Source: Crambe crambe
Lineage: Eukaryota; Porifera; Demospongiae; Poecilosclerida; Crambeidae
Assembly: GCA_963924555.1 (NCBI GenBank)
Contig: OZ004586.1
Location: 4,360,501 to 4,424,500 of the forward strand
DNA length: 64,000 nucleotides
Direction of reading: 5' to 3'
Made by a program: the position numbers and the translations under genes. Shown in pieces: positions 1 to 8,858 of this stretch. How positions within the stretch are numbered: position 1 is the first letter of the stretch; every line of letters begins with the position of its first letter. Below the pieces are notes generated by a model. That model did not search any database and had not been told where the DNA came from. It saw nothing but the letters and a program-made list of their open reading frames with translations.

Positions 1-541
1 TAATAACATAAGCTACAGTTATTCAACAATTTGTTCATAAAAGGAACAACTTACTATTGGTCTTGGTGAGTGGAGCATAATATACAACAATGCAGCAACT
101 TTGGAGGTAAAGGGAGTGAAATTATCTTGATTTTTTTCAAAGGCTGCTTTTCTGATAACTAATTTATTGTGTAGGATTCTATAGCTAATAGCTAACTACC
201 ATTGCAAAGTGATTGGTAAGGCTCTTCATCATTATCACCATTATCCTCTTCATCATTATCGCCACTACCATCATCATCATCATCATCACTATCATAACTG
301 CCACTGTTGTATTCATGAAGACCAATATCATTACAATTGTCATCATCATTACTGTCATCATCATGACTATCATAATTACCACCATCACTATCAAAATCAC
401 CATCATTGAAATCTTTGTTATCGTCGCTATCATCACTACCGCCATTATATTCCTATTATTTAATAGTAATTCTTATAATAACTATAGCTTCCATAGTTAT
501 ATTTTTTATCCCTGGTAATTAGTAATTATAACTAGCTAATT
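1..541. other. Intergenic, AT-rich, no gene seen
   Basis: No convincing coding exon is visible on either strand. The open frames between about 185 and 518 come from the CAT/CAC-rich tract and translate to His-, Ile- and Met-rich low-complexity peptides. Confidence 0.6.
225..440. repeat. Imperfect CAT/CAC trinucleotide tract
   Basis: About 215 bp is built of interrupted CAT, CAC and CTAT triplets. It is a degenerate microsatellite and explains the spurious frames on both strands. Confidence 0.85.
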
Positions 542-760
542 TCATGGTGTATGTAGAAAACTCCTTACGTGAATGCGATCTAGAATTTCCATACTCATGT
601 CCCTGATTCTATGTATTTTCGATTGCAAATGCCTTCGTAATTTGCTTGCAGTCGGAAAAGAAGAAGAACATATACTGCAACAGTGGCTACGGTTCTCCAT
701 TTTTCTGCTCGTTTCCAATGGCCTTAAGGCCTTGGGGTCTTGACGCATGCTCACTAGCAC
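542..760 (-). CDS. Small single C2H2 zinc-finger protein (72 aa)
   Basis: A complete minus-strand frame starts with ATG at 760 and stops at 542. Residues about 28-50 form one classical zinc finger with spacing C-X2-C-X12-H-X5-H, read as CSIC, then a Phe and a Leu in the hydrophobic positions, then the two His. The rest is basic and has no signal peptide or membrane segment. One finger in a 72-residue protein is short, so this may be a terminal exon of a longer gene or a small nucleic-acid-binding protein. It faces the gene beginning at 868, so the 107 bp between them could be a shared promoter. The finger pattern is seen directly; function and gene boundaries are inferred. Confidence 0.5.
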   Translation of the reverse strand: MLVSMRQDPKALRPLETSRKMENRSHCCSICSSSFPTASKLRRHLQSKIHRIRDMSMEILDRIHVRSFLHTP

Positions 761-867
761 TTAGTGCATGCATGCCTCCCACGCATTGAGCGCCGGCGGT
801 TAAGGTTTTGCACGGCTGGCAGAGATACAAGTAATTGCGGTTACCCACAGTGCAAGTGCTAGTGTTT
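761..867. promoter_or_regulatory. Possible bidirectional promoter
   Basis: This short, comparatively CpG-rich gap separates the ATG of the minus-strand zinc-finger frame (760) from the plus-strand ATG at 868. It contains the GC-rich stretch GAGCGCCGGCGG. A compact head-to-head promoter is inferred from geometry and composition only. Confidence 0.35.
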
Positions 868-3518
868 ATGGCTTCCCCGTTTGAGGTAAGTACATCAGGA
901 TGTAGCTATAAATAAACATGCAAAAAAGTAGTTCTGTTATAAAAATAATTTACATAGCTAGCACTGACAAATATACTGCTAAGCTAAACAGTTTATATCC
1001 ATCCATGAAGATATCAGAAGCAGAACTTGAACTGTTCAAGAGACGAAAAGAAGAGGGGTATGACTTGTATGATGAGCAGTACCTAAGGTGGAAGGAGCAA
1101 AAGGTTATAGATTTAATACAGCCATGACGTAAATTTAAATTGCATATTATCCCAACCAGGATAATACTGAACCAACACATAATAGTGTCCAGATAAAAAC
1201 CTTAAAGGTATGTATCTTATTAGTGGGCTATGATATAAATTGATAAACCATAGGTTGGAGAGTCATCTAGAAGATACAGGCCACCACCAAAAATTGCACA
1301 GAAGCCGTTTACTGCTACACCTATATTAAGCAAACACACACCATCAAGTGTACGTATGTTATAGTAGTGGTGCTCCCCATGTAAATTCGATGACTATACA
1401 GTCTTGCTAGCCAACTCAAAAATAATCTTTATAATTTGACCCTGTAATGGAAGGATTTTCACAGTATGCTATGACTTTAGGATTCTACATCTCTCGATGA
1501 GATCATCCAGGAGTTGAGTGATATAAAGAAAAATATCAAAAAATTGGAAGATATATGTTCAAATAACAATAAAATTCTGAGAAAAATTTCTCAGAAAGCT
1601 AATATTGACGAATACAAGGTAGACAGCATTTTATTTGATTAGGTATTACTACTTTTATTCCTTTAAGGTTGATATAGCGTCAAATATTGGCAAGCAGTAC
1701 TGCAAGTCACTTTTCAGAGAACTCACTGAAGAGCAATATGCTGTGAGTAATAATGATAAGGGTCCCCACATTAACATGCAAAAAAAAAATTTTTTTTTAC
1801 AAGCCACACATAAATGTACATGTACTGTCAGTACATAACTCCAGATTAATAAATGATACTGTTTTGAATTTTTTTTGCTCTTTCTCAAGTACGTCTATTA
1901 ATGAAATGTTAGATATGGTATGGCCCAGTACCAACTACGTAGTTCATAATAATATTGGGTGAAGAATGTATATACATTCAAAAGGATATGGGCCACCCCC
2001 TAATCTCATCCATTCCATTGTAAACTATGTGTTCCACAGCCATATTTGCAACAGTAACATAGGTGCAATGGTTTATCTTAATTTTGTGGGTACAAAATTT
2101 CAATTTTTGGTACAGACTAATTCTATACACTAGGCCCATGCCTTCACCATTCAATTCTATTTCAAGCAGGAATAATATCAATTTGAACTTTGAACTAGCT
2201 AAATTTAGTACCCGTTAATAATAGGTATTTCAACTGAGGCACATCAGAGTTGTGGTATAATCTGCCACCATCCTCTGTGTTTGGCATACCAATTTTTTTT
2301 TCTCCAGCCAGTAGTCCAGTGAATGCAGATACCCATAGGGTTACTCAAGAAAAGGGTTCTTGGTACTTTGAACCACAATATTATTATCTTCATTAACAGG
2401 GGCGGCACAACAGGTGCTGCTGGTACGGCTTTTGCCGTACCACTTTTATAACTGGTCAGGCAGAGCCGTACCAGTTCTACAGTGGATTTATGCACCACAA
2501 TGAAACAGGAGAGGCTAGATCATGCTTTACACTGAAGCTATGAGAGAATTTCCTTCACGTAAAGATAACAGATGTGACATTTTTGAAAACTTATAATGCT
2601 CAAAATTAGGCCAGAAATGATCATATTTAGGGGAGCCGTACCACGTTTCAAGTGGTTGTGCCGCCCCTGATTAAGCTTTACCTTTTAAACAGGCTGCAGT
2701 AACAAATGCATTAGGAGAAGACTCTTACTCGTCAGCTATTCATAAAATGGGAATAAGCTATGCCAGAAGCCTGGTGACTACATATAGAACTGAGGAAAGA
2801 AGGAAGGTAGAGTCATGTCCTAAACTTAAGAGTCCTATTCCTACATGCGTATCAGTTGTGATGTATTACGTATTACATTGTGATTTAGCTCTTAGGAAAA
2901 CATCCATATGAGGATTATAAACAATTAACATCCTCAGAAGTTGCCAGGAAAATAATGAGAAGTTTTAGGATTACTGGGAGTACTTCCAAATACACTAAAC
3001 ATGTGGCACTACTGGTAATGTTCATCATGATAGATGTTAGGCTTATCGATAATTGTGGTCCCCCTTTTCACTTTCTTTTTGAATGAACTGGTCAACTAGC
3101 ATTAACTTTCAAATTTCTCATTTACCATAACCCTTCTTCTAAAATGGACAGTATTAACAAATCTGTGTAATCATTTACGTATCTTCAACCATTCTTTAAA
3201 TATAATACTCAGAAAAGGTTCATAGAAGATAAGCCTACCGAAGCAAATGAGAGTGGGCTTATGTTTTCCAATTTTAAGAAATATGTTCAAGATGTATTTC
3301 CAACCAAGATAAGCGAGGAACAATGGAAAGATATACTTGGAGAGGTAAAATTTAATATTATTACCCACACACAACTACAGTACATAGGCAAAGGAAGACG
3401 TTATGGAATATGGGGTGGTAGGAAAAGTAGGATGGTAGATATTGAGGTACTGAAGAATTATTGGATTACCCCCACTGAAACTATTAATGGAAAACTTAAT
3501 GGGGGTAATTCCTCTTGA
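868..3518 (+). CDS. Multi-exon gene of unknown function with coiled coil
   Basis: Eight exons can be read, all in phase 0 with GT/AG borders: 868-885 (MASPFE), 984-1103, 1254-1349, 1481-1618, 1668-1742, 2693-2806, 2889-3014 and 3213-3344. The last may instead run open to a stop at 3516-3518. These give about 273 residues, or 330 with read-through. Exon 2 is acidic/basic helical. Exon 3 is Pro- and Ser-rich. Exon 4 (46 codons) has heptad-like Ile/Leu spacing typical of a coiled coil. Exons 5-8 look like a compact helical domain with motifs such as CKSLFRELTEEQYA, SEVARKIMRSF and ISEEQWKDIL. I do not recognise the family; a BEN-like fold was considered but not supported. The shared phase and coding character argue that it is real. 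The 3' end and the exon 2 acceptor are the weakest points. A MITE lies in the fifth intron just before the acceptor at 2692. Confidence 0.6.
2397..2669. mobile_element. MITE, 15-bp TIR, 5-bp direct repeat
   Basis: The element begins CAGGGGCGGCACAAC (2397-2411) and ends with its exact reverse complement (2655-2669). It is flanked by ATTAA on both sides (2392-2396 and 2670-2674). No transposase is present in 273 bp. The CAGGGG ends resemble hAT-type termini, but a 5-bp duplication is shorter than the usual hAT 8 bp. TTAA within the flank also leaves piggyBac-like integration open. It sits in an intron of the gene starting at 868. Confidence 0.75.
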
Positions 3519-3546
3519 AGTATGGGAGGAGGGGCCCTGCTCTTTG

Positions 3547-3565
3547 CCCCCCCCCCCCCCCCCCC
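3547..3565. repeat. Poly-C run
   Basis: An uninterrupted run of C. It matters because the length of such runs is often wrong in assemblies, and the nearby frames depend on it. Confidence 0.8.
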
Positions 3566-3642
3566 GAAATGCAAAAGCACCAAAAGCAGCTATTTTATTT
3601 TGTGGAGAGTACAAAGAGCTATAGCACTATCATGTCACCTGA

Positions 3643-3942
3643 TAGGGTTTCATCTAAGGATCTGGGGGGGGGGGGGAGGGGGGTGCAGAGGAAGTTTCCC
3701 CCAAACAGCTCAACTTCCCTCCCCCAAACTCACCCAGCTTCCCCCCAAATTGAATTTTAAACAAAAAATATATAGGATCCAAGCATTAAACTAAAAATAT
3801 CTAAGTATTATTTTAGGATTTAAACATTTTTGGCTTCGCTCTGTATGGGAGGGGGCAATCCCCCTCACCGTGGCCTTACGACAACATTTTCCGTCAGCTT
3901 CCTTCCCCCCCCCCCAAGGTGAAATTCCTAGATGAAACCCTG
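3643..3942. mobile_element. MITE with GGGTTTCATCTA inverted ends and G/C runs
   Basis: The left end AGGGTTTCATCTA and the right end TAGATGAAACCCT are inverted repeats, and both run inward into long G (left) and C (right) homopolymers. CCTGA flanks both sides (3638-3642 and 3943-3947), a plausible 5-bp target duplication. The interior is non-coding. Superfamily is uncertain, hAT-like by its ends. Confidence 0.65.
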
Positions 3943-3947
3943 CCTGA

Positions 3948-4273
3948 CCATGTATACAGTGCCACACCCCTGACTTATTGGTGCATGCTGCTGTAATTAG
4001 GTATAGGCACTAACTTTAAAATAACCTCTAGGCTCTTCTTTATAGTTACCTACATGTATCGATTAATTTTTATCACAGAATGAAGACTGTGACTCGGATC
4101 TAGACTGACTGCACTTTATCAACCTATCAGTTACATGTTTAACATCAACTTTAATATCATAACTATTCATTTTATTGTTGCACTTACAACCTTCTTTCTT
4201 GCCAAAGGCATTTACTGCATTTAAATGGTATATACCTGAATGTTTTTTATAGAAGAGCGCAATTTTTTTCATA
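3948..4273. other. Intergenic, nothing recognised
   Basis: AT-rich spacer. The minus-strand frame that enters it from the minisatellite shows no domain. Confidence 0.5.
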
Positions 4274-4590
4274 GGTTGGTATATGGCTGAAATATCAGGT
4301 TGATAACAGGCTGTGTTATCCACAGGTCTGTAGATTGTTGGTACAAGGTTGATATCGGGCTGTATTTCAAGAGGTTGGTACATGGTTGATGTATCAGTGC
4401 CGATATGAGACTGTATTTCCAACATTGGTACTCTGCTGACATGTCAGGATCATAACAAGCTGTGCTCTCCACAGGTTGGTACACGGTTGATATATCGAGT
4501 AGACAACAAGCTGTATTCTTAACAGGATCGTACATGGCTGAAATAACAGGTTGATAATAGCCTGGATTATCTACAGGTTGGTAGAGTCAC
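4274..4590. repeat. 51-bp minisatellite, about six and a half copies
   Basis: Units begin near 4274, 4325, 4373, 4425, 4474, 4525 and 4576. Each starts GGTTGGTA or a variant and ends near a CCACA or AACA motif. Most spacings are 48-52 bp, so on the minus strand the repeat reads as a 17-residue peptide unit rich in Tyr, Gln, Pro and Asp (for example YQPVDNTACYQPDI). Copies are diverged. Whether it was ever translated is unknown. Confidence 0.75.
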
Positions 4591-4867
4591 GGTGCAGCAT
4601 CATTGTATCACAGCTGGTACATTTACATGGCTGGTACGGGATCGTATACGAACCTGTACCTACCATGTACGGAGGTACAGGTTGATACGTCGTGGGAAAT
4701 ATTTTGCTGTGTACCTGGCTTGTAGTCACACTGGAAGTTGGGCTCCACCAGCTCGGGGTACCGATACTCACCAATGAGAAGTTAGTTACCAAGCAAATTT
4801 GAGCATGCGTTTGGCGCTTTTGGAATTCAACGTGCAAAGATCACGCAAAATCCTGTACTCCGGTTTG
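4591..4867. other. Spacer before integrase element
   Basis: The first 100 bp is rich in GGTAC motifs, perhaps decayed minisatellite. The rest shows no gene. At 4868 the sequence becomes nearly identical to the block starting at 52593. Confidence 0.45.
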
Positions 4868-5029
4868 CGGTGTTATAGTGATATGTGTTTCCCAGTGGCG
4901 GGTGTTCCCCGAACGCATAACTCTAGGGATATCTTTTCGCCCACGCGAAATCAAATGTCACTCTCAAAACCTGCAGTGATATGTGTTCCTCACGTGTTCA
5001 TTTTTGCCCGAGCCGTTTGATGCTATAGT

Positions 5030-5350
5030 AGCATGGAAGGAAAAATACTCAGCTCTCTTGGGTTATATTGAGAAGCAAGAATATCCTCCTGGTTTTAACA
5101 GCAATCAGAAGTATGTTTTACGAAGGGCAAGCAAGAGCTATCAGCTGATAGGTGATCAGCTGCACTACATTGACCACAATGCTGATGGTTCTACTTTCCA
5201 AAGACTTGTACTTTGAGGAAGAAATGAAGTAGACAGGGTCGTCATTTGACAGCTGGAGGGCATAGAGGAAGAGATGCTACTATTGGTAAAATAAAGGCTC
5301 ATTATTATTGGCAAATTATTACAAAGAAATTGAAGAGAAGGTTAGAGTAT
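5030..5350 (+). pseudogene. Integrase N-terminal zinc-binding segment
   Basis: This segment holds the H2C2-type zinc-binding part of a retroviral-type or Ginger integrase. The core HLTAGGHRGRDAT followed by a YYW motif is characteristic. The same segment occurs in copy B at about 52764-53060. The following region to about 7380 is non-coding and carries the hairpin array, so it behaves as an intron. Treated as an element fossil; individual changes are not listed. Confidence 0.7.
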
Positions 5351-5622
5351 AGCTAGCTAGTGATAATTCAATCATCACATACACTTGTGTTAGTCTGAAG
5401 TTCAGCTGGCCAGCATTAGAAGAGCTAGTTAACAGACTATTTGCTGACAATTCTGCATGCAGGACCCTATCATGGCATGTATATTCAGTCTTGCCAGTGG
5501 GAGCATACTCTGTTCATCCCATGGACAATCGCCTTGCCCTCTCTAGAGTGTATAGTTGTTATACTAATAATTCCCACCTAGTGTCAGGGACCTCCCCAGT
5601 CACAAGCTAAGACCTCAAGAGC

Positions 5623-5740
5623 CTGCACAGACTTGCACATTTTTCCTGCACAGACTTACACATTTTTCCTGCACAGACTTGCACATTTTTCATTAGAGCC
5701 TGCACAGACTTGCTCATCACAGCTCATCATTTTTCCTTAC
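5623..5740. repeat. 23-bp tandem repeat inside element
   Basis: Four units begin CTGCACAGACTTGC or a variant and end in ATTTTTC. The equivalent site in copy B (about 53325-53408) has one unit fewer. Confidence 0.75.
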
Positions 5741-5844
5741 CACAACCATGCCTTGTATATAAAAGACCGAGACATAGCTACCTAGCTGGTTGTACATTGC
5801 CCAGTGTAAGTCTTCGTAACTATGGTAGGTCACAATTATTAAAT

Positions 5845-7020
5845 CACTGACTACTAGCTATTAGCAATCTGATGAACTGTGCATATATCTCTGACTTCTA
5901 TTGTTAGTGATAATTAATGCAATCTGAATGGACTGCGCATAAAATAGAATACATCACTGACTTCTATCATCAGTGAATTATGTTCCCCTCAGTTTATTGC
6001 AATCTGAATGGACTGTGTGTCAATTAACTACTTGAAATTGGTTTGGGGATGCAAACATCAATAAAATCAACATCAATATAATAATTATAGTTCATTCTGT
6101 TGACTTATTACACTGTCATCAAAGCCTCAACCATGAAATCTATAATATAGTACTGCTCAGTATAGTACAGTAACAATTCTTTAGGTATCTAAGTAACACA
6201 GCCTGTAAATCATAAAATCATATACAATGTGACCAGTCAGCACCCTAGTCATGAGCTTTGGGGACAAATCAGTACCCCTTGGGATCTGAGGAAAAGATGG
6301 GGACCGTCCCTAAAGTTTGGGGACAGTTGGCACCGATGGATCACTGACTTGTGTTTTTCCTTGGTTTAATGTAAACACATTCCACTGACTTATATTGTCA
6401 GTGATTTCCCCTGCAATGCGATCTAAATGGACTGTGCATGAGATAAACACATATCACTGACACATATCAGTGACTTCTATATTATCAGCAATATGTGTTT
6501 CCCTCAATTTAATGCACTCTAAATGGACTGTGCATGAGATAAACACATATCGCTGACTTCTATATTGTCAGTGATATGTGTTCCCCTCAATTTAATGCAA
6601 TCTGAATGGACTGTGCATGAGATAAACACGTATCACAGACTTCTATATTGTCAGTGATATGTGTTTCCCCTCAATTTAATGCAATCTGAATGGACTGTGC
6701 ATGAGATAAACACGTATCACTGACTTCTATATTGTCAGTGATATGTGTTTCCCTCAATTTAAGGCAATCTGAATGGACAGTGCATGAGATAAACACATAT
6801 CACTGACTTCTATTTTCAGTGATAGCTATATGTTTTCTCTCAGTTTAATGCAATCTGAATGAACTATGTATATGATATAAGCACATATCACTGACTTTTT
6901 TGTCAGTGATGTTTCCCTTCAGTTTAATGTAACTATATGGGATAAACACATATCACTGACTCATGATATGTTCCATATAATCATTTTTTTCCTCAGTTTA
7001 CGTAATGCAATCTTAATGGG
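5845..7020. repeat. Array of about 83-bp hairpin units (copy A)
   Basis: Each full unit carries GCAATCTGAATGGACTGTG, then AACACATATCACTGAC, a 9-base AT-rich loop, GTCAGTGATATGTGTT and CCCTCAATTTAAT. The two middle blocks are exact reverse complements, giving a stem of about 16-17 bp in every unit. About eleven full or partial units are seen, with a non-repeat interruption at about 6030-6340. The arm motif AGTGATATGTGTT also occurs twice at the element's left end (4877 and 4975). Confidence 0.85.
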
Positions 7021-7448
7021 ATAAATGCTGACCCTATAGCCCTACATAATATAGCTCCTTCACTTGCACTTTAACCTGGTATTACATTATAAGGGAATGC
7101 ACCTCTTTTAATAGAAAGTGCATGTATAAGTATATAGCACGTATCCAATCTAGCTATAATGCTTACCATGATGTGAGAGATTAATTTATGGTCTCTTTAC
7201 TAGTAGGGCATGTGCATAGTAGAGTATGCACGTAGCTACATCATGTATAGCAACAGGTGATAGCTTACTCTTTTACTCTTGCATGCATAATACATTGCAG
7301 CCACTAGCCAACTGCCTCTATTATTTGTTGTTATTAACAATGTTTAGATAAAACTTTGTGATAGATGTCAGAGAAACACATCACAACTGAAATCTCCCGT
7401 TGTTGAACTCAATCCAATACCAGTCGAATCAAAGGTCTGGCATTTAAT

Positions 7449-8780
7449 TGGAATGGATTTGATCGGTCCATTCAAACAATCTGTTCAAGGCTACAAGTAT
7501 GTCTTAACTATGACAGACTACTTCTCTAAGTATGTGGAGGCAGTTCCTGTTGAAGATAAATCAGCGATTTCAGTTGCAAAGGGTATTTTCAAAATTTATT
7601 GTCGTCAAGGAGCTCTTGTTCATTGCATATGTGACCAGGGAAAGGAATTCGTAAACAAGGTATGGTATCATGGCTATACTAATTATCAATTATATGATTA
7701 GCTACTCTACATAATGTATTGCATGGAGAAGAGAGCCATTAACAACTGCACATTCACTATAGCAATTAAGACTATAAGGTAAACAATGAAAATTAATCAC
7801 ATGAAAATTAATTACCTGGTGTAAAAGCTAATTACTAGTATGCTGTAACAACAAAATGAATTGACATGAAAATTGAAAACACAAATTATTATCTAACAAT
7901 TCAGGTACCTTAGTAGCTAATCAGCCTTTAAGTAAGAGGTGATAGCACAGCTAGCTATAATACTTCTTTATTGCAGTTCTAGGTTTGGCAATATTATGTA
8001 TGAGTTACACTTTAAGTCAGACAAATTTTCATGTTCCATGTTACACTAGCTATAATTATGCATAGATTAATGAAGAACTCCAACAGAAATTTAATGTAAA
8101 TATGAGAATTACGTCAGCTTACCACCCACAATCTAATGGTCTTGATGAGCGGACGAACCAAACACTGAAGAGGTATGGATGTAATACGTAATAAGATTAT
8201 TTTTAATTCACTTGTATTTCATCTATAGATCAATTTCAAAGTTAATGAATAAGGATACAGATGACTGGAGCCAGTATCTAGAATCTGCATTGTTTGCAAT
8301 TAATACTAGTATCCAAGGTGCAACCAAGTTCACACCTTTCAGAATAATGTTCGGAAGGGAAGCTCTACTTCCATTACAAGCTGAAAAGCTTGGAGAAAAT
8401 ATTAGCCTTGAGGATATGGTGGATTCTCTCAGCAAAGTTGATGTAGACAATTTTGTTGGTGAAATATTTCAGAAACAACAAACCATCTTTCAAATTGCTG
8501 ATGAGCGAATAAAAGAATCTCAAAAGAAGCAAAAAGAACAATACAAGAAGAGAAAGGGATTGATTTCCTATGCCTTTAAAGAAGGAAGCAAGGTTTTGGG
8601 AGAAATGTGAAACAAAAAAACTAGGAAGGGTTCCAAAAATGAAGATCGTTGGTTGGGGCCATATTCCATTGTAGATTTATCGAAGACTAGTTGTCGTTTG
8701 ATTAATAAATCTGGGAAAAAGTTAAAAGGTCGCATCAACCTGAATCAACTTAAATTATATCATTCTGCCACACATCCAGG
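7449..8780 (+). pseudogene. Integrase catalytic core and GPY/F-type module
   Basis: The segments match the rve (DDE) integrase core. The first Asp is in GMDLIGPF (about 7449-7472), the second in CDQGKEF (about 7630-7650), and the Glu in NGLDERTNQTL after AYHPQS (about 8120-8170). A C-terminal part (8229-8610) resembles the downstream region of Ginger and KRBA2/GIN-type integrases. About 8641-8762 resembles a GPY/F module, with WLGPYSIVD and NLNQLKLYH. Segments are separated by AT-rich introns (about 7660-8065 and 8175-8228). Catalysis would be strand transfer of element ends into DNA, known from the family. The element is treated as broken. Confidence 0.75.
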
Positions 8781-8858
8781 TATGTCGAATTATATATAAC
8801 TGCAGTACACTTCATTATGCATACTATCATAATGGAGTTGAATTGTTATTTATTTCAG

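Noticed and set aside
185-518. Open frames on both strands in the CAT/CAC tract
   Set aside because: Low-complexity microsatellite translation; no start context, no domain, overlapping frames of equal quality.
5845-7020. CRISPR-like array
   Set aside because: Units are repeats throughout with no unique spacers, the context is a eukaryotic element, and no cas genes are present.
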